In this document: positions 29,060 to 40,580 of the stretch, in pieces | Layout of the letters: every line of letters begins with the position of its first letter | How positions within the stretch are numbered: position 1 is the first letter of the stretch | Translations under genes and position numbers: made by a program | Notes under the pieces: generated by a model | What the model saw: only the letters and a program-made list of their open reading frames with translations | Told to the model about the DNA's origin: nothing | Databases searched by the model: none | From: an uncultured Gammaproteobacteria bacterium | Lineage (GTDB): Bacteria > Pseudomonadota > Gammaproteobacteria > Magnimaribacterales > Magnimaribacteraceae | Length of the DNA stretch: 41,918 bases | Direction: 5' to 3' | Assembly: GCA_913045055.1 (NCBI GenBank) | Contig: CAJWPI010000013.1 | Span: 1 to 41,918, forward strand

Positions 29060-29088
29060 ATTTTAAAGATGGGGTCTTTTAGAGTCAA
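29060..29088 (-). promoter_or_regulatory. str operon promoter (rpsL-rpsG-fusA)
   Basis: On the minus strand TTGACT (29083-29088) and TAAAAT (29060-29065) are spaced by exactly 17 bases and followed by GCGCGAC, a G/C-rich discriminator typical of stringently controlled promoters. It fills the 60-base gap between rpoC and rpsL. The expected start near 29053 leaves a leader of about 20 bases. No terminator is seen after rpoC, so read-through from rpoBC is also likely. Confidence 0.75.
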
Positions 29089-29092
29089 TGAA

Positions 29093-32000
29093 TTACTCAA
29101 CATCACTTTCTTGGCTTAGAGCTTCGCTAAGCGCCTCTTCCAAGTCAACAGGTTCTAGACCTTCTAATTCCTCAACCTCATCTAAAGATCTAGATAACCC
29201 TGATCCTGCAGGAATTAGTCTACCAACAACAACATTCTCTTTTAAACCGCGTAAGTAATCTACTCTTCCAGTAGTAGCAGCTTCTGTGAGAACTCTGGTT
29301 GTTTCTTGGAAAGAGGCTGCCGAGATAAATGATTCAGTTGCTAGAGAGGCTTTTGTTATCCCAAGCAAGATCCTTTTGTACTTAATCTGATCCTTTTTTG
29401 CTTCCTTTAACTTTATATTTTCTTCTCTAATTAATGAATATTCTGCTTGCTCACCAAGTATAAAATTAGACTCTCCGGGATCTGTTATTTCAACTTTTCT
29501 TAACATTTGTCTTAAAATAACTTCGATATGCTTATCATCTATAGTTACTCCTTGTAGCCTATAAACTTCTTGTATTCCATTTACAATGTATTCCGTAAGA
29601 CTTTCTAGGCTTCTTAATTCTAATATGTCATGCGGACTTAATGGGCCATCTGAAACAATATCTCCTCTTACAACTTTTTCTCCTGCAAAAACATTTATAT
29701 GTCTGGTCTTAGGTATAAGAGTAGCAAAAACATTCTCCTTTTCATCAGTAATAACAAGCCTTTCTTTGCCTTTCGTAGGTTTTCCCCAGGAAACTACTCC
29801 TGAAGCTCCAGCTAGTACTGCAGATTCTTTAGGTTTTCTGGCTTCAAATAAATCAGCTACCCTAGGCAACCCTCCTGTTATATCTTTTGTTCTCGCTGAT
29901 TCTTGAGAAACCCTTGCTATAACAGACCCTTGATCTATTTCTTGACCTTCAGCTAATTGTTCAATGAAAGCATTTCCAGGAAGAACATAGTGTGCTGGTG
30001 CGTCAGAATCTGGAATTCTTTTATCTTTTCCTTTTCCATCAATTATATGGATAGCTGGTCTTTTTAATTGTGCTTCCCCTTTTGATCTTTCAGTTAAATC
30101 TATAATCTCTATGTTTGAAAGGCCAGTCATGCTATCTGTTTTGAGTCTTGCACTAACTCCATCTTCTATATCTACGAATCTTACCTTCCCAGAAACTTCA
30201 GCAATAATAGGTCTAGTTAGAGGATCCCATTTAGCTAAAATATCACCAGGTTTAACTTTAGAACCACTTGAGAAATTTATTACGGTTCCATAAGGAACTT
30301 TATGGTTTTGTATAATCCTACCTTTCTCATCAAGGACTTTAATTTCTGAAACCTGTGAAAGAGCAATGAAAGTTTTATCCTTTCTTTTAATAATTCTAGT
30401 TTCATATTCAATTGTACCTTCAAAACTAGCTTCCACTTTATCTTCTACAGCTGTACCAGAAGCAGCTCCTCCAATATGGAAAGTTCTCATTGTGAGCTGA
30501 GTTCCTGGTTCTCCAATTGATTGTGCTGCCACAATTCCTACAGCTTCGCCTAAATTAGATTTGTGCCCTCTTCCTAAATCTCTACCATAACAAGTTGAGC
30601 AAAGACCATGGATTGTTTCACAATGTATAGGAGATCTAACTTTAATTTCATAAATACCCTCTTCATCTATTGCAACTACATTGTCTTCATCTATTAAACC
30701 ACCTGATTTAACTAAGACTGTCTTTCCATCACTTGAAACTACTTTTTCAGCTACAGTTCTTCCCAGTATCCTATCACCTAACTTAACTAAGACCTCGCCT
30801 CCTTCAATGACCGGTCTCATAATAACTCCATTCTTAGTACCACAATCCTCTTCACTTATAACTAAGTCTTGAGCTACATCAACTAATCTTCTTGTTAAAT
30901 ATCCAGAGTTTGCAGTTTTTAGAGCGGTATCGGCTAAACCTTTTCTAGCCCCATGGGTAGATATAAAGTACTGCTGCGGGGTTAATCCTTCTCTAAAGTT
31001 AGCAGTGATAGGGGTTTCAATAATTGAACCATCAGGTTTTGCCATAAGACCTCTCATGCCTGCTAATTGTCTTATCTGTGCTGGAGATCCTCTAGCTCCA
31101 GAGTCAGCATACATAAATACTGAGTTAAAAGAATCAGTTATTTTCTTTTTACCTTCTGCATCTTCAACTTCTTCTGTAGATATATTATCCATCATCGACT
31201 TAGCAATTAATTCATTTGCTCTCGACCAAATGTCTATAGCTTTATTATATTTTTCGCCTTTTGTAACTAGACCTGAAGAGAACTGTGCTTCTATATCTTT
31301 AACTTCCTTTTCTGCATCTTTTACTATTTGGTCTTTATTCTGAGGAATAACAAAGTCATCTACGCATATGGAAGCTCCTGATCTAGTTGAAAACTCATAA
31401 CCGATATACATTAACCTGTCAGCAAAAATTACTGTACTCTTTAATCCAGACTTTCTATAACAAAAATCAATAAGGCTAGAAATCTTTTTACTATCTAATG
31501 TTTGGTTAACAAAATGGAAAGGCATTCCTTCAGGTAAAAGATCATACAACAAGGCTCTACCTAATGTGGTTTCAATTATCTCTGTTTTTTCTTCAGGTAA
31601 TTTATTGGGTCTGAGTCTAACTTTAATCTTTGCATGAAGATCAATCGTTTTGTTATAAAAAGCTCTGTGAGCTTCTTCTTGAGATGATAATACAGATCCT
31701 TCACCTTTTGCGTTAATTCTCTCTCTTGTCATATAGTAAATACCTAAAACTACATCCTGAGAAGGGTCAATTATTGGTTTTCCATTAGCTGGAGATAGGA
31801 TATTGTTTGACGCCATCATCAAAGCTCTACATTCAATTTGGGCTTCAAGTGTTAAAGGAACATGAACAGCCATCTGATCTCCATCAAAATCTGCGTTGTA
31901 AGCTTTGCAAACTAACGGATGTAGTTGAATTGCTTTACCCTCCACTAGAACAGGTTCAAAGGCTTGTATGCCTAACCTATGAAGAGTAGGGGCTCTGTTG

Positions 32001-33268
32001 AGTAATACTGGATGTTCTCTAATAACATCATCGAGAATATCCCAAACTTCAGGATCCTCTCTCTCAACCATCTTTTTAGCTAGCTTAATTGTATTAACTA
32101 GTTCTAACTGTTGTAATTTACCAAATACAAAAGGTTTAAAGAGTTCTAGAGCCATTTTTTTTGGTAAACCACATTGATGAAGTTTTAGTGTGGGTCCAAC
32201 AACAATGACCGATCTACCTGAATAATCTACTCTTTTCCCTAATAAATTTTGCCTAAAACGACCTTGCTTCCCTTTAATCATATCTGCAAGAGACTTCAAA
32301 GGCCTTTTATTAGATCCCGTTACTGCTCTTCCTCTTCTTCCATTATCAAGTAAAGCGTCAACAGACTCCTGGAGCATTCTTTTTTCATTCCTAGTAATAA
32401 TGTCAGGTGCATTTAGATCAAGTAGTCTTTTTAATCTATTGTTTCTATTTATAACTCTTCGATAAAGGTCGTTAAGGTCAGAAGTTGCAAATCTTCCTCC
32501 TTCTAGAGGAACAAGAGGTCTTAAATCTGGAGGAAGAACAGGGAGAACATCTAGAATCATCCACTCTGGTTTATTATTAGACTCTTTGAGAGATCTCAAC
32601 AGTTTCAACCTTTTAGTAAATTTTTTGATCTTTGCTTCAGATTTAGTTTGAGGAATAGCTTCTTGAATCTCGAGTATTTCCTGATCTAAATCTAAGTCCT
32701 CGAGCAATTGCCTAACTGCTTCTGCTCCCATGCCTGCTTGAAATTCATCACCCCACTCTTCCAAAGCTTCATAGTATTCTTCATCTGATAGAAGTTGACC
32801 TTTTTCTAGATCAGTCATTCCGGGGTCCATAACAATAAAAGATTCAAAATATAAGACTCTTTCTAAGTCTCTAAGAGTTAGATCTAAACATAAAGCAATT
32901 CTTGAAGGTAAAGATTTTAAGAACCAAATATGAGCAACAGGAGCTGCCAATTCTATATGCCCCATGCGATCTCTTCTAACCTTAGACAGAGTTACTTCTA
33001 CGCCACACTTCTCACAAACAACTCCTCTATGCTTCATACGTTTATATTTTCCACAAATACATTCGTAGTCTTTTACTGGTCCGAATATCTTTGCACAGAA
33101 AAGGCCATCTCTTTCAGGTTTAAAAGTCCGGTAATTGATTGTCTCTGGTTTTTTTACTTCTCCATATGACCAAGACCTAATTTGTTGGGGAGAAGCTAAT
33201 CCAGCTTTAATACTGTTGTAATCTGGAGTTCCACCTTGGGTCTTTAATAAATCTACAAGATCTTTCAA
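29093..33268 (-). CDS. rpoC: DNA-directed RNA polymerase subunit beta'
   Basis: Beta' carries the polymerase active site. The 1391 residues (1407 in E. coli) contain the N-terminal zinc site [20 protein letters not shown], the catalytic [12 protein letters not shown] (about 459-470), the second zinc site ending [13 protein letters not shown], the trigger-loop region [17 protein letters not shown] and the proteobacterial insertion in the trigger loop. It follows rpoB after 9 bases. The C-terminal end is slightly acidic ([14 protein letters not shown]). Confidence 0.98.
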   Translation of the reverse strand: MKDLVDLLKTQGGTPDYNSIKAGLASPQQIRSWSYGEVKKPETINYRTFKPERDGLFCAKIFGPVKDYECICGKYKRMKHRGVVCEKCGVEVTLSKVRRDRMGHIELAAPVAHIWFLKSLPSRIALCLDLTLRDLERVLYFESFIVMDPGMTDLEKGQLLSDEEYYEALEEWGDEFQAGMGAEAVRQLLEDLDLDQEILEIQEAIPQTKSEAKIKKFTKRLKLLRSLKESNNKPEWMILDVLPVLPPDLRPLVPLEGGRFATSDLNDLYRRVINRNNRLKRLLDLNAPDIITRNEKRMLQESVDALLDNGRRGRAVTGSNKRPLKSLADMIKGKQGRFRQNLLGKRVDYSGRSVIVVGPTLKLHQCGLPKKMALELFKPFVFGKLQQLELVNTIKLAKKMVEREDPEVWDILDDVIREHPVLLNRAPTLHRLGIQAFEPVLVEGKAIQLHPLVCKAYNADFDGDQMAVHVPLTLEAQIECRALMMASNNILSPANGKPIIDPSQDVVLGIYYMTRERINAKGEGSVLSSQEEAHRAFYNKTIDLHAKIKVRLRPNKLPEEKTEIIETTLGRALLYDLLPEGMPFHFVNQTLDSKKISSLIDFCYRKSGLKSTVIFADRLMYIGYEFSTRSGASICVDDFVIPQNKDQIVKDAEKEVKDIEAQFSSGLVTKGEKYNKAIDIWSRANELIAKSMMDNISTEEVEDAEGKKKITDSFNSVFMYADSGARGSPAQIRQLAGMRGLMAKPDGSIIETPITANFREGLTPQQYFISTHGARKGLADTALKTANSGYLTRRLVDVAQDLVISEEDCGTKNGVIMRPVIEGGEVLVKLGDRILGRTVAEKVVSSDGKTVLVKSGGLIDEDNVVAIDEEGIYEIKVRSPIHCETIHGLCSTCYGRDLGRGHKSNLGEAVGIVAAQSIGEPGTQLTMRTFHIGGAASGTAVEDKVEASFEGTIEYETRIIKRKDKTFIALSQVSEIKVLDEKGRIIQNHKVPYGTVINFSSGSKVKPGDILAKWDPLTRPIIAEVSGKVRFVDIEDGVSARLKTDSMTGLSNIEIIDLTERSKGEAQLKRPAIHIIDGKGKDKRIPDSDAPAHYVLPGNAFIEQLAEGQEIDQGSVIARVSQESARTKDITGGLPRVADLFEARKPKESAVLAGASGVVSWGKPTKGKERLVITDEKENVFATLIPKTRHINVFAGEKVVRGDIVSDGPLSPHDILELRSLESLTEYIVNGIQEVYRLQGVTIDDKHIEVILRQMLRKVEITDPGESNFILGEQAEYSLIREENIKLKEAKKDQIKYKRILLGITKASLATESFISAASFQETTRVLTEAATTGRVDYLRGLKENVVVGRLIPAGSGLSRSLDEVEELEGLEPVDLEEALSEALSQESDVE

Positions 33269-33277
33269 GTTAATCTC

Positions 33278-36200
33278 CTATTCTTCTAAAGATTCAAGAT
33301 CCATATCTATTCCTAAAGATCTTATTTCTTTTGTTAATACATTAAATGATTCTGGTACACCAGCATCCATCTCAAAGTTTCCATCTACTACATTCTTGTA
33401 AACTCTAGTCCTTCCAGAAACATCATCTGACTTGACAGTAAGCATTTCCTGCAAAGTATAAGCCGCTCCATAAGCCTCTAAAGCCCAAACTTCCATCTCA
33501 CCAAACCTTTGTCCACCAAACTGCGCTTTTCCTCCTAGAGGTTGCTGAGTAACTAGACTATAACTTCCTGTTGACCTTGCATGCATTTTGTCTTCAATAA
33601 GGTGGTTAAGCTTAAGAATGTACATGTAACCCACAGTAACAGGTCTATCAAATTTTTCTCCAGTCCTTCCATCGTAAAGATCTGTTTGGCCGTTAACAGG
33701 CAATTCTGCTAAGTCTAGCATTTCTTTCACTTCTGATTCTTTAGCTCCATCGAAAACAGGAGTTGCCATCGGAACTCCTCCTCTTAAGTTATTTGCAAGC
33801 TCCAAGATTTCTTCATTGTTTAAAGATTTTAAAGATTGAGTTCCACCGTTTTTTTCATAAATTTCTGATAAAAAAGGTCTAAGAGAATTATTAGCTCCTT
33901 CATCTATTAAAGAACCTATTTTCTTACCTAACTCTCTTGATGCCCATCCTAGATGAGCTTCTAAAACTTGACCAACATTCATTCTAGATGGAACGCCTAA
34001 TGGATTAAGCACTATATCAACTGGCTCACCATTCTTATCAAATGGCATATCTTCTTTAGGCATAATTACCGATATAACACCTTTATTCCCATGTCTTCCA
34101 GCTAACTTATCTCCAGGTTGAATTCTTCTCTTAATTGCAAGATAAACTTTTACTATTTTCTGTACACCTGGTGCTAAATCATCTCCTGAAGTAACTTTAT
34201 TTTTTCTAGTTTCAAATTTTTCTTTAAGGCTTGACTTGTTTTCCTCTAGATTTTTTTGAAGCTCTACTACTTGCTTGTTAACATTCTCATTTGCAACTTT
34301 AATTTTATAAAGTTGTTCCTTATCAATTTCTTCCAGGTCAGTGATTTTAATTATTGAGTCTTTCTTAAGTCCCTTTCCTGCTTTAACTTTCTTGCCTATC
34401 AAAAGATTTGATAATCTGGAAAAAGCTGCTTCTTCAAGTATTTTTAATTCATCATCTATGTCTTTTTTTACTTCGCTTAATTGAGACTTTTCGATCATCT
34501 TCGCACGTTCATCTTTCTCAAGACCTTCTCTAGTGAAAACATGTACATCTATGATTGTTCCATCACCCCCAGAGGGAACCCTTAGTGAACTGTCTTTAAC
34601 ATCTGAAGCTTTTTCTCCAAAAATTGCTCTAAGTAATTTCTCTTCTGGACTAAGCTGTGTTTCTCCTTTAGGTGTAACTTTCCCTACTAATATTTCTCCT
34701 GCTTTAACTTCTGCCCCTAGATGTACTATTCCAAATTCATCTAGCTTTGATAAAGCTGCATCACCTACATTCGGTATATCAGCAGTAATTTCTTCTGCTC
34801 CTAATTTCGTATCTCTTGCTATACAGGTTAATTCTTGAATATGAACGCTAGTAAACTTATCTTCACTTACTAAAGAGTCAGAGATAAGAATTGAGTCTTC
34901 GAAATTATATCCATGCCATGGCATAAAGGCTATGCGTACATTCTGTCCTAAGGCTAATTCTCCTAAGTTTACAGAGGGCCCGTCTGCTAGAACATCATTC
35001 TTACTTATTATATCGCCTTCTTTTACTATTGGTTTTTGGTTAATACAAGTATTTTGATTAGATCTTGTATATTTAACTAAATTATAAATATCAACACCTG
35101 AATCATTAGAAGAACTCTCCTTTTCATTAACTCTGACAACAATCCTGCCAGCATCAACAGTTTCCACTACACCTCCCCTGATAGCAGCAACGCTAGCACC
35201 AGAATCTCTAGCTACCAATCTTTCCATTCCTGTTCCCACTAGAGGGGTCTCTGTCCTTAAAGTAGGAACAGCTTGTCTTTGCATGTTTGACCCCATTAAA
35301 GCTCTATTAGCATCGTCGTGTTCAAGAAAAGGGATAAGTGAAGCTGCAACGGAAAAAACTTGTTGTGGGGAAACATCCATGAAATCAACCCTATCAGGTG
35401 CCATTAATGAAAATTCATTCTTATAGCGAACTGGTACTAATTCTTCAGTAAAGCTGTTTTTCTCATCCAGTAAAGCGCTTGCTTGAGCTATTACATAGTC
35501 ACTTTCTTCAATAGCAGAAAGATAAGAAAATTCATTTAAGACTTTTCCTTCTGATGCTTTTCTAAAAGGCGTTTCCAAGAAACCATATTCATTTGTTCTA
35601 GCAAATGCTGCTAAAGAATTAATCAAACCAATGTTTGGTCCTTCTGGTGTCTCTATAGGGCATATTCTTCCGTAATGAGTAGGATGAACATCCCTTACTT
35701 CAAACCCTGCTCTTTCTCTTGTTAATCCTCCTGGGCCTAAAGCAGACACTCTTCTCTTGTGAGTAACCTCAGATAAAGGGTTATTCTGATCCATAAATTG
35801 AGAAAGCTGGCTGGAACCAAAAAATTCTTTTATGGAGGCAGATACTGGCTTAGCATTTATTAAGTCTTGTGGACCCAAGTCATCTGCTTCAGCAGTAGAA
35901 AGTCTTTCTCTCACTGCTCTTTCAACTCTTACTAAACCAATACGATATTGATTCGAAACCATTTCTCCCACTGATCTAATTCTTCTATTTCCTAAATGAT
36001 CTATGTCATCAACCTGTCCCCTTCCGTTTCTTATGGCCACTAAAGTCCTTAGAGTATCTAGAATATCTTCGTGTTCTAATATAGAGCTTCCATCAATCTC
36101 TTCTTTTCCTAATCTTTTATTGAATTTCATTCTCCCAACTGAAGAGAAATCATATCTTTCGGGATTAAAAAATAGATTATGAAAAAGATTTAATGCTGCA

Positions 36201-37348
36201 TCCTTGGTAGGTGGCTCACCAGGTCGCATCATTCTGTAGATTTCAACAAGAGCTTCGATCTGATTTGTTGTCGAATCACTTCTTAAAGTATCTGAAATAT
36301 AAGGGCCCGACTCAATATCATTAATATAAAGAGTTTCTATCTCTTTAAGTTTTAAATCTCTAATAATTTCTAGATTTTCTTCATCAATTACAGTATTTGC
36401 TTTTAGACATATTTCACCTGTATTTTTATCTACTATATTGCTTGCAATAACTCTACCTATCATTGCCTGCTCTGGAAATTCTAAAGATTTAATTTTAGAA
36501 CTTTCTATCTTTCTAATATGCCTTAAACTTATCCTTTCACCTTTTTTTACCAATTTTTCACCTCTAGAATTAATCTCTATAGGTGAAACTGTTCCTATAA
36601 GTCTTCTAGGAACAAGAGGAGACAGTTGAAATTTGTTATCTTTTGTAATTTTAAAGAAATCCTTCTCATAAAATTTTTCTAAGATCTCATCACTACTATA
36701 TTCAAGTGCTTTTAAAAGAATAGTGGCAAATAGTTTTCTTCTTCTATCGATCCTTACATATACCAAATCTTTAGCATCAAACTCAAAGTCAAGCCAAGAA
36801 CCCCTGTATGGAATAACTCTAGCACCATATAACACTTTCCCAGATGGATGACTTTTACCTTTATCATGGTCGAAGAAAAGACCTGGAGACCTATGGAGCT
36901 GAGAAACTACTACTCTTTCGGTCCCATTAATTACAAAAGTTCCATGATCAGTCATAAGAGGAATGGTCCCCATGTATACCCATTCAGACTTACCAGTTTT
37001 CAATTTTCCTGAATCTTTATCTATGAAAAATAAAGCACACTCTATATGCAGGGAAATCTCATAAGTTATTCCTTTAAGCTTACATTCTCTTTCATCAAAA
37101 ACAGGATTTCCTAATTTATAGCCTAGGTATTCCATTCTAGCCAATCCATTGTGGCTCTCTATAGGGAAAATGGATTTTAGAACCTTCTCTAACCCTTCTT
37201 CTAACCTTTTGTCTTTATCAGTAAACCTTTGTAAGAACTTATCATAGGAATCAAGTTGGGTTATTAGAAGGTTAGGAAGATCCATCACACTAGAAATTTT
37301 CTCAAAGCTCCTTCTTATTCTTTTCTTTTCAGTGTATGAAAGAGTCAT
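33278..37348 (-). CDS. rpoB: DNA-directed RNA polymerase subunit beta
   Basis: Beta forms one pincer of the polymerase and the rifampicin pocket. The 1356 residues (1342 in E. coli) include both lineage-specific insertions, the second with a long charged coiled coil near residues 940-1040. The rifampicin cluster reads [20 protein letters not shown] and VSALGPGG; by my count D520, H530 and S535 match E. coli D516, H526 and S531 and are wild type. GAGGGG lies 5 bases before the ATG. The gap to rplL is 58 very A/T-rich bases with repeats (see separate entry). Confidence 0.98.
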   Translation of the reverse strand: MTLSYTEKKRIRRSFEKISSVMDLPNLLITQLDSYDKFLQRFTDKDKRLEEGLEKVLKSIFPIESHNGLARMEYLGYKLGNPVFDERECKLKGITYEISLHIECALFFIDKDSGKLKTGKSEWVYMGTIPLMTDHGTFVINGTERVVVSQLHRSPGLFFDHDKGKSHPSGKVLYGARVIPYRGSWLDFEFDAKDLVYVRIDRRRKLFATILLKALEYSSDEILEKFYEKDFFKITKDNKFQLSPLVPRRLIGTVSPIEINSRGEKLVKKGERISLRHIRKIESSKIKSLEFPEQAMIGRVIASNIVDKNTGEICLKANTVIDEENLEIIRDLKLKEIETLYINDIESGPYISDTLRSDSTTNQIEALVEIYRMMRPGEPPTKDAALNLFHNLFFNPERYDFSSVGRMKFNKRLGKEEIDGSSILEHEDILDTLRTLVAIRNGRGQVDDIDHLGNRRIRSVGEMVSNQYRIGLVRVERAVRERLSTAEADDLGPQDLINAKPVSASIKEFFGSSQLSQFMDQNNPLSEVTHKRRVSALGPGGLTRERAGFEVRDVHPTHYGRICPIETPEGPNIGLINSLAAFARTNEYGFLETPFRKASEGKVLNEFSYLSAIEESDYVIAQASALLDEKNSFTEELVPVRYKNEFSLMAPDRVDFMDVSPQQVFSVAASLIPFLEHDDANRALMGSNMQRQAVPTLRTETPLVGTGMERLVARDSGASVAAIRGGVVETVDAGRIVVRVNEKESSSNDSGVDIYNLVKYTRSNQNTCINQKPIVKEGDIISKNDVLADGPSVNLGELALGQNVRIAFMPWHGYNFEDSILISDSLVSEDKFTSVHIQELTCIARDTKLGAEEITADIPNVGDAALSKLDEFGIVHLGAEVKAGEILVGKVTPKGETQLSPEEKLLRAIFGEKASDVKDSSLRVPSGGDGTIIDVHVFTREGLEKDERAKMIEKSQLSEVKKDIDDELKILEEAAFSRLSNLLIGKKVKAGKGLKKDSIIKITDLEEIDKEQLYKIKVANENVNKQVVELQKNLEENKSSLKEKFETRKNKVTSGDDLAPGVQKIVKVYLAIKRRIQPGDKLAGRHGNKGVISVIMPKEDMPFDKNGEPVDIVLNPLGVPSRMNVGQVLEAHLGWASRELGKKIGSLIDEGANNSLRPFLSEIYEKNGGTQSLKSLNNEEILELANNLRGGVPMATPVFDGAKESEVKEMLDLAELPVNGQTDLYDGRTGEKFDRPVTVGYMYILKLNHLIEDKMHARSTGSYSLVTQQPLGGKAQFGGQRFGEMEVWALEAYGAAYTLQEMLTVKSDDVSGRTRVYKNVVDGNFEMDAGVPESFNVLTKEIRSLGIDMDLESLEE

Positions 37349-37359
37349 ATATTCCCCTC

Positions 37360-37403
37360 AATTTATATAGTTATTAATTTATATTGTTAATTTTTATAGT
37401 TAT
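37360..37403. repeat. Three imperfect 14-base repeats between rplL and rpoB
   Basis: On the coding strand the units read TAACTATAAAAATT (37389-37402), TAACAATATAAATT (37376-37389) and TAACTATATAAATT (37360-37373). They differ from each other at one or two positions, with steps of 13 and 16 bases. They fill nearly the whole 58-base gap up to the rpoB ribosome binding site. In E. coli this gap is about 320 bases and holds an attenuator and an RNase III site, neither of which is evident here. Function unknown. Confidence 0.5.
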
Positions 37404-37406
37404 AAA

Positions 37407-37793
37407 TTACTTTAGTTCTACTTTAGCACCAGCTTCTTCTAGCATCTTAGCGTGTTCTTCGGCTTCAGCTTTAGCAACTCCCTCTTTAAGCGTTGAAGGA
37501 GCCTCATCGACTAATGCTTTTGCATCCTTAAGACCTAATCCGGTTATCGTTCTAACAGCTTTGATTACGTCAACTTTTTTCTCTCCTACTTCAGACAGAT
37601 GTAAGTCAACGGTAGCAGCTACATCATCGCCTGTATTATCGGATTCTTCTGAGTTCGGTGCAGCAGCAACTGCAGCTACAGGTGCAGCAGCAGAAACTCC
37701 GAATTTCTCTTCCATTGCAGAAATTAAATCTACAATATCCATTACAGACATTTCAGATATAGCTTCTAAAATTTCTTCTTTTTTTAATGCCAT
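37407..37793 (-). CDS. rplL: 50S ribosomal protein L7/L12
   Basis: L7/L12 forms the multi-copy stalk that recruits translational GTPases. The 128-residue protein has an N-terminal dimerisation domain ([20 protein letters not shown]), an alanine-rich hinge ([12 protein letters not shown]) with an extra acidic stretch ([11 protein letters not shown]), and the C-terminal domain [20 protein letters not shown]. It is longer than E. coli L12 (121), mostly because of the hinge. It follows rplJ after 31 bases. Confidence 0.98.
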   Translation of the reverse strand: MALKKEEILEAISEMSVMDIVDLISAMEEKFGVSAAAPVAAVAAAPNSEESDNTGDDVAATVDLHLSEVGEKKVDVIKAVRTITGLGLKDAKALVDEAPSTLKEGVAKAEAEEHAKMLEEAGAKVELK

Positions 37794-37824
37794 TTTTTTC
37801 TCCAGTAAAATTTAAAAAAATAAG

Positions 37825-38352
37825 TTATGCCTCTTCCTTCTGCCTCTTCACTGATTCAAGAGTTCTTACTAGTTTTGAAGGTACTTGAGAAAGTAAAGAG
37901 GCAAATTTATTTAATGGTGCATTTATTACCCTAGCTAATTGACTTATAGCTTGATCCCTCGAGGGTAAATTAGCAATTTCTGCTAATCTAGAAAGATCTA
38001 AAAGAGAATCTCCTAAAGAGAGTCCTTTGACTTTAAAACTAGAATTAACTTTTTTGAAATCATTTACTAACTTCATTGCACTAGTAGGATCATTCAAAGA
38101 AAAAGCTAGAATTGTAGGACCTACCAATAATTCATCTAAGCAAGAGAATTTGGTTTCCATTAAAGCTTTTCTAGCTAAAGTATTTCTTATCACTTTTAAA
38201 TAAACCTCAGACTCTCTAGCATCCTTCCGTAACTTAGTAATCTCAGATACAGATGTGCCATGATAATCTGCTGCAACTACAGACACAGCTGAAGTTGCAA
38301 TTTCATTTAGCTCTTTTACAGCTAATTTTTTTTCATCAATGCGCAGTGGCAT
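37825..38352 (-). CDS. rplJ: 50S ribosomal protein L10
   Basis: L10 anchors L7/L12 dimers to the ribosome and represses its own mRNA in E. coli. The 175 residues (165 in E. coli) show MPLRIDEKKLAVKELNEIAT, AADYHGTSVSEITKLRKDAR and YLKVIRNTLARKAL. The C-terminal helix that binds L12 ends RTLESVKRQKEEA. A good GGGAG (38361-38365) lies 8 bases before the ATG, and a structured leader lies upstream at 38399-38506. Confidence 0.98.
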   Translation of the reverse strand: MPLRIDEKKLAVKELNEIATSAVSVVAADYHGTSVSEITKLRKDARESEVYLKVIRNTLARKALMETKFSCLDELLVGPTILAFSLNDPTSAMKLVNDFKKVNSSFKVKGLSLGDSLLDLSRLAEIANLPSRDQAISQLARVINAPLNKFASLLSQVPSKLVRTLESVKRQKEEA

Positions 38353-38398
38353 TTCTTATGCTCCCATTACCAACTTTTTAATAATCGGTGATGTTGCT

Positions 38399-38506
38399 GG
38401 ATATGGAACTAAATATATAGTTCTTATCCATCTACGTAGGCTGTAATTTTTAAGTAGAAGAATAAACCCTACACCTACGATCTTCGACAGATGCTTTTTT
38501 TTAGCA
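38399..38506 (-). promoter_or_regulatory. L10-type autoregulatory mRNA leader of rplJL-rpoBC
   Basis: The 192-base gap between rplA and rplJ folds into a bent helix by eye. On the RNA strand CATCT (38489-38493) pairs with AGATG (38429-38433) and CGTAGG (38474-38479) with CCTACG (38435-38440). A 9-base bulge (GTCGAAGAT) lies on one side against a single base on the other, as in the kinked L10 leader. A small inner GTAG/CTAC hairpin is enclosed. Directly 3' is a stem-loop GGATA/TATCC with GAACTA/TAGTTC (38399-38429). In E. coli the L10-L12 complex binds such a leader and blocks translation. Confidence 0.7.
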
Positions 38507-38544
38507 CCATATTGAAGAAACTTTTTTCCTATAAAGAAATTCAT

Positions 38545-39234
38545 TTAATACCTCAAAGAAGAAAGATCAATTTCTAGTCCAGCTCCCATGGTGGATGAAA
38601 GAAATACTTTCTTAATAAAAACTCCCTTAGATGAAGGGGGTTTATTGCGTTTTAAATCTTCTAATAAAGCCTCTAAATTATCTTTAATCTTCGTTGAATC
38701 AAAAGATAGATCTCCTATTCTTCCGTGAACAATCCCTCCTTTATCAGCTCTGTATCGTATTTGACCAGCTTTTGCATTTTCAACAGCTTTACTAATATCT
38801 TTTGTAACAGTTCCTGTCTTTGGATTAGGCATAATTCCTTTAGGACCTAAAATTTTTCCTAGAGGACTTACTATCTTCATTGTGTCTGGAGTGGCAATTA
38901 TTACATCAAAATCTTCTTGATTTTCTTTTAGTTTTTTTACTAAATCATCCATACCTACTGCATCCGCACCAGCTTCTTTAGCGTCTTTTGCTAGATCCCC
39001 TTCTACAAAAACTGCTACCTTGCATGACTTACCAGAACCTGAAGGAAGTGAAGTGGCTCCCCTTACATTCTGATCAGACTTTTCAGGGTCTATTCCTAAT
39101 TTAATTGAAACATCTAAAGATTCCTCAAACTTTGCTTTTGGTGAGTTATTGAATATATCCATTGCTTCAGAAATTTTATATCTCTTCTTTTCTACTGAAT
39201 CTATATATTCTTGTCTTTTAGATTTATTATTCAT
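38545..39234 (-). CDS. rplA: 50S ribosomal protein L1
   Basis: L1 forms the mobile stalk at the E site and represses its own operon in E. coli. The 229 residues (234 in E. coli) contain VDVSIKLG-like [39 protein letters not shown] and [14 protein letters not shown]. Its start overlaps the rplK stop by one base (TAATG). After its stop lies the L10 leader. Confidence 0.98.
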   Translation of the reverse strand: MNNKSKRQEYIDSVEKKRYKISEAMDIFNNSPKAKFEESLDVSIKLGIDPEKSDQNVRGATSLPSGSGKSCKVAVFVEGDLAKDAKEAGADAVGMDDLVKKLKENQEDFDVIIATPDTMKIVSPLGKILGPKGIMPNPKTGTVTKDISKAVENAKAGQIRYRADKGGIVHGRIGDLSFDSTKIKDNLEALLEDLKRNKPPSSKGVFIKKVFLSSTMGAGLEIDLSSLRY

Positions 39235-39662
39235 TATCCTTCTACTGTTATTCCAGCACTTCTTGCACTACCTTCTAGTGTCCTCACTGCTGCATCCATA
39301 TCAGCAGCTGTTAAATCTGGATCTTTTTTCTTAGCTATCTCTTCTAGTTGCGCTCTGGTAACTGTTCCCACTTTTAGGCTATTCGGAGTTCCACTTCCTT
39401 TTGGAACACCTGCTGCTTTCTTAATTAAAATTGAGGCCGGTGTTGTTTTAATTACAAAATCAAACGATTTATCTTGATAGACACTTATAACTACCGGAAC
39501 AGGAACACCTTGTTCTGATTCTTTGGTTCTAGCATTAAAAGCATTGCAAAAATCCATTAAATTAAGACCATGTTGACCTAAAGCTGGCCCTACAGGAGGA
39601 CTAGGAGAGGCTTGACCAGCAGGAACCTGGAGTCTTATATATGTTTCAATTTCCTTTGCCAT
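39234..39662 (-). CDS. rplK: 50S ribosomal protein L11
   Basis: L11 forms the base of the factor-binding stalk and is needed for RelA activation and thiostrepton binding. The 142 residues equal E. coli L11, with [20 protein letters not shown], the linker and RNA-binding C-terminal domain [12 protein letters not shown]. Its start overlaps the nusG stop by one base and its stop overlaps rplA by one base, so the usual L1-binding leader before rplK is not present as a separate gap. Confidence 0.98.
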   Translation of the reverse strand: MAKEIETYIRLQVPAGQASPSPPVGPALGQHGLNLMDFCNAFNARTKESEQGVPVPVVISVYQDKSFDFVIKTTPASILIKKAAGVPKGSGTPNSLKVGTVTRAQLEEIAKKKDPDLTAADMDAAVRTLEGSARSAGITVEG

Positions 39663-40198
39663 TACGCTTTTTCAACTTGAGTAAATTCCAGCTCAACACC
39701 AGTAGATCTTCCAAATATTAAAACAGCAACCCTAACTTTGCTCTTCTCATAATTTACTTCTTCTACCACCCCACTAAAATCATTAAAAGGACCCTCTATA
39801 ACTCTTACCATTTCACCCGGCTCAAAATTAATTGAAGGTTTTAAAGTTTCTGTCCCAGTCTCTAGCTGTTGCATAATATTGTCAGCTTCTTTTTGTGATA
39901 TAGGAGAAGGCTTTTCTTTTGTTCCACCAATAAATCCCATCACTCTTGGAGTGTCTTTTACTAGGTGCCAGGTGTCATCATTTAATTCCATATTTACTAG
40001 CACATAACCAGGGAAAAATTTTCTTTGCTTTCTTCTTTCTTGACCTGCTCTCAATTCTATAACTTCCTCAGCTGGTACTATGATGTCTCCAAAAGCTTCT
40101 TCCATCTCAAATCTATTAATTCTTTCTAGTAAAGCATCTCTTACCTTATTCTCATATCCTGAATAAGCATGAATTACGTACCATTCTTTAGCCATCAT
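39662..40198 (-). CDS. nusG: Transcription termination/antitermination factor NusG
   Basis: NusG binds polymerase through its N-terminal NGN domain and Rho or S10 through its KOW domain. The 178 residues (181 in E. coli) show [40 protein letters not shown] and the KOW segment [20 protein letters not shown]. Two ATG codons stand side by side (40198 and 40195); the first overlaps the secE stop by one base. secE-nusG-rplK is one tightly coupled unit. Confidence 0.98.
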   Translation of the reverse strand: MMAKEWYVIHAYSGYENKVRDALLERINRFEMEEAFGDIIVPAEEVIELRAGQERRKQRKFFPGYVLVNMELNDDTWHLVKDTPRVMGFIGGTKEKPSPISQKEADNIMQQLETGTETLKPSINFEPGEMVRVIEGPFNDFSGVVEEVNYEKSKVRVAVLIFGRSTGVELEFTQVEKA

Positions 40199-40572
40199 TA
40201 CCTTAAAAAACTAGCTGTTACCCAGCCAAAAAAGGAGTCTAAACCCCATAAAACAAGTCCAGATATGAAAATAGCAACTAAAACTATTAGGGTAGTCTGT
40301 AATGTTTCATTTCTTGTTGGCCAAACAACCCTTCTAATCTCAGTACGTGAGTCTAGCGTTATTTTAAAAGCATCTTTGCCCTCCTCTGTGGTTACAAGAA
40401 CCAGCAGACCAAGACTAACTAATAAAATTACACCTATTACCCTATACAGAAGTGGTTCTTGAACAAAATAAGAATTTAAAAAGACAGCTAAGCCAATAAA
40501 GAAGAGACCTACAAACCACCTTAAATAATTCTGCATTTTATCTATAACTCTATCCATACCTGAAAAGGCCAT
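40198..40572 (-). CDS. secE: Preprotein translocase subunit SecE
   Basis: SecE clamps the SecY channel. The protein is of the three-helix gammaproteobacterial type: helices at about 17-37, 42-61 and 93-113, with the conserved amphipathic stretch [14 protein letters not shown] (80-93). The frame is open to 40662, but that part is antisense-free tRNA-Trp sequence. I chose the ATG at 40572 (124 aa; 127 in E. coli), preceded by AGGAG only 3 bases away; the ATG at 40557 (MDRVID, 119 aa) is the alternative. The Shine-Dalgarno sequence abuts the tRNA CCA end. Confidence 0.93.
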   Translation of the reverse strand: MAFSGMDRVIDKMQNYLRWFVGLFFIGLAVFLNSYFVQEPLLYRVIGVILLVSLGLLVLVTTEEGKDAFKITLDSRTEIRRVVWPTRNETLQTTLIVLVAIFISGLVLWGLDSFFGWVTASFLR

Positions 40573-40580
40573 TTGCTCCT

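Noticed and set aside
29066-29080. AAAGA-CCCCA-TCTTT as a terminator after rpoC
   Set aside because: The stem is five A/T-rich pairs, lacks a T tract and forms the spacer of the str promoter.
34400-34600. Charged insertion in RpoB as a novel domain
   Set aside because: It corresponds to the known proteobacterial beta-subunit insertion and overall length is close to E. coli RpoB.
38356-38544. 62-codon frame on the minus strand between rplJ and rplA
   Set aside because: It coincides with the folded L10 leader, has no recognisable protein features and no good ribosome binding site.
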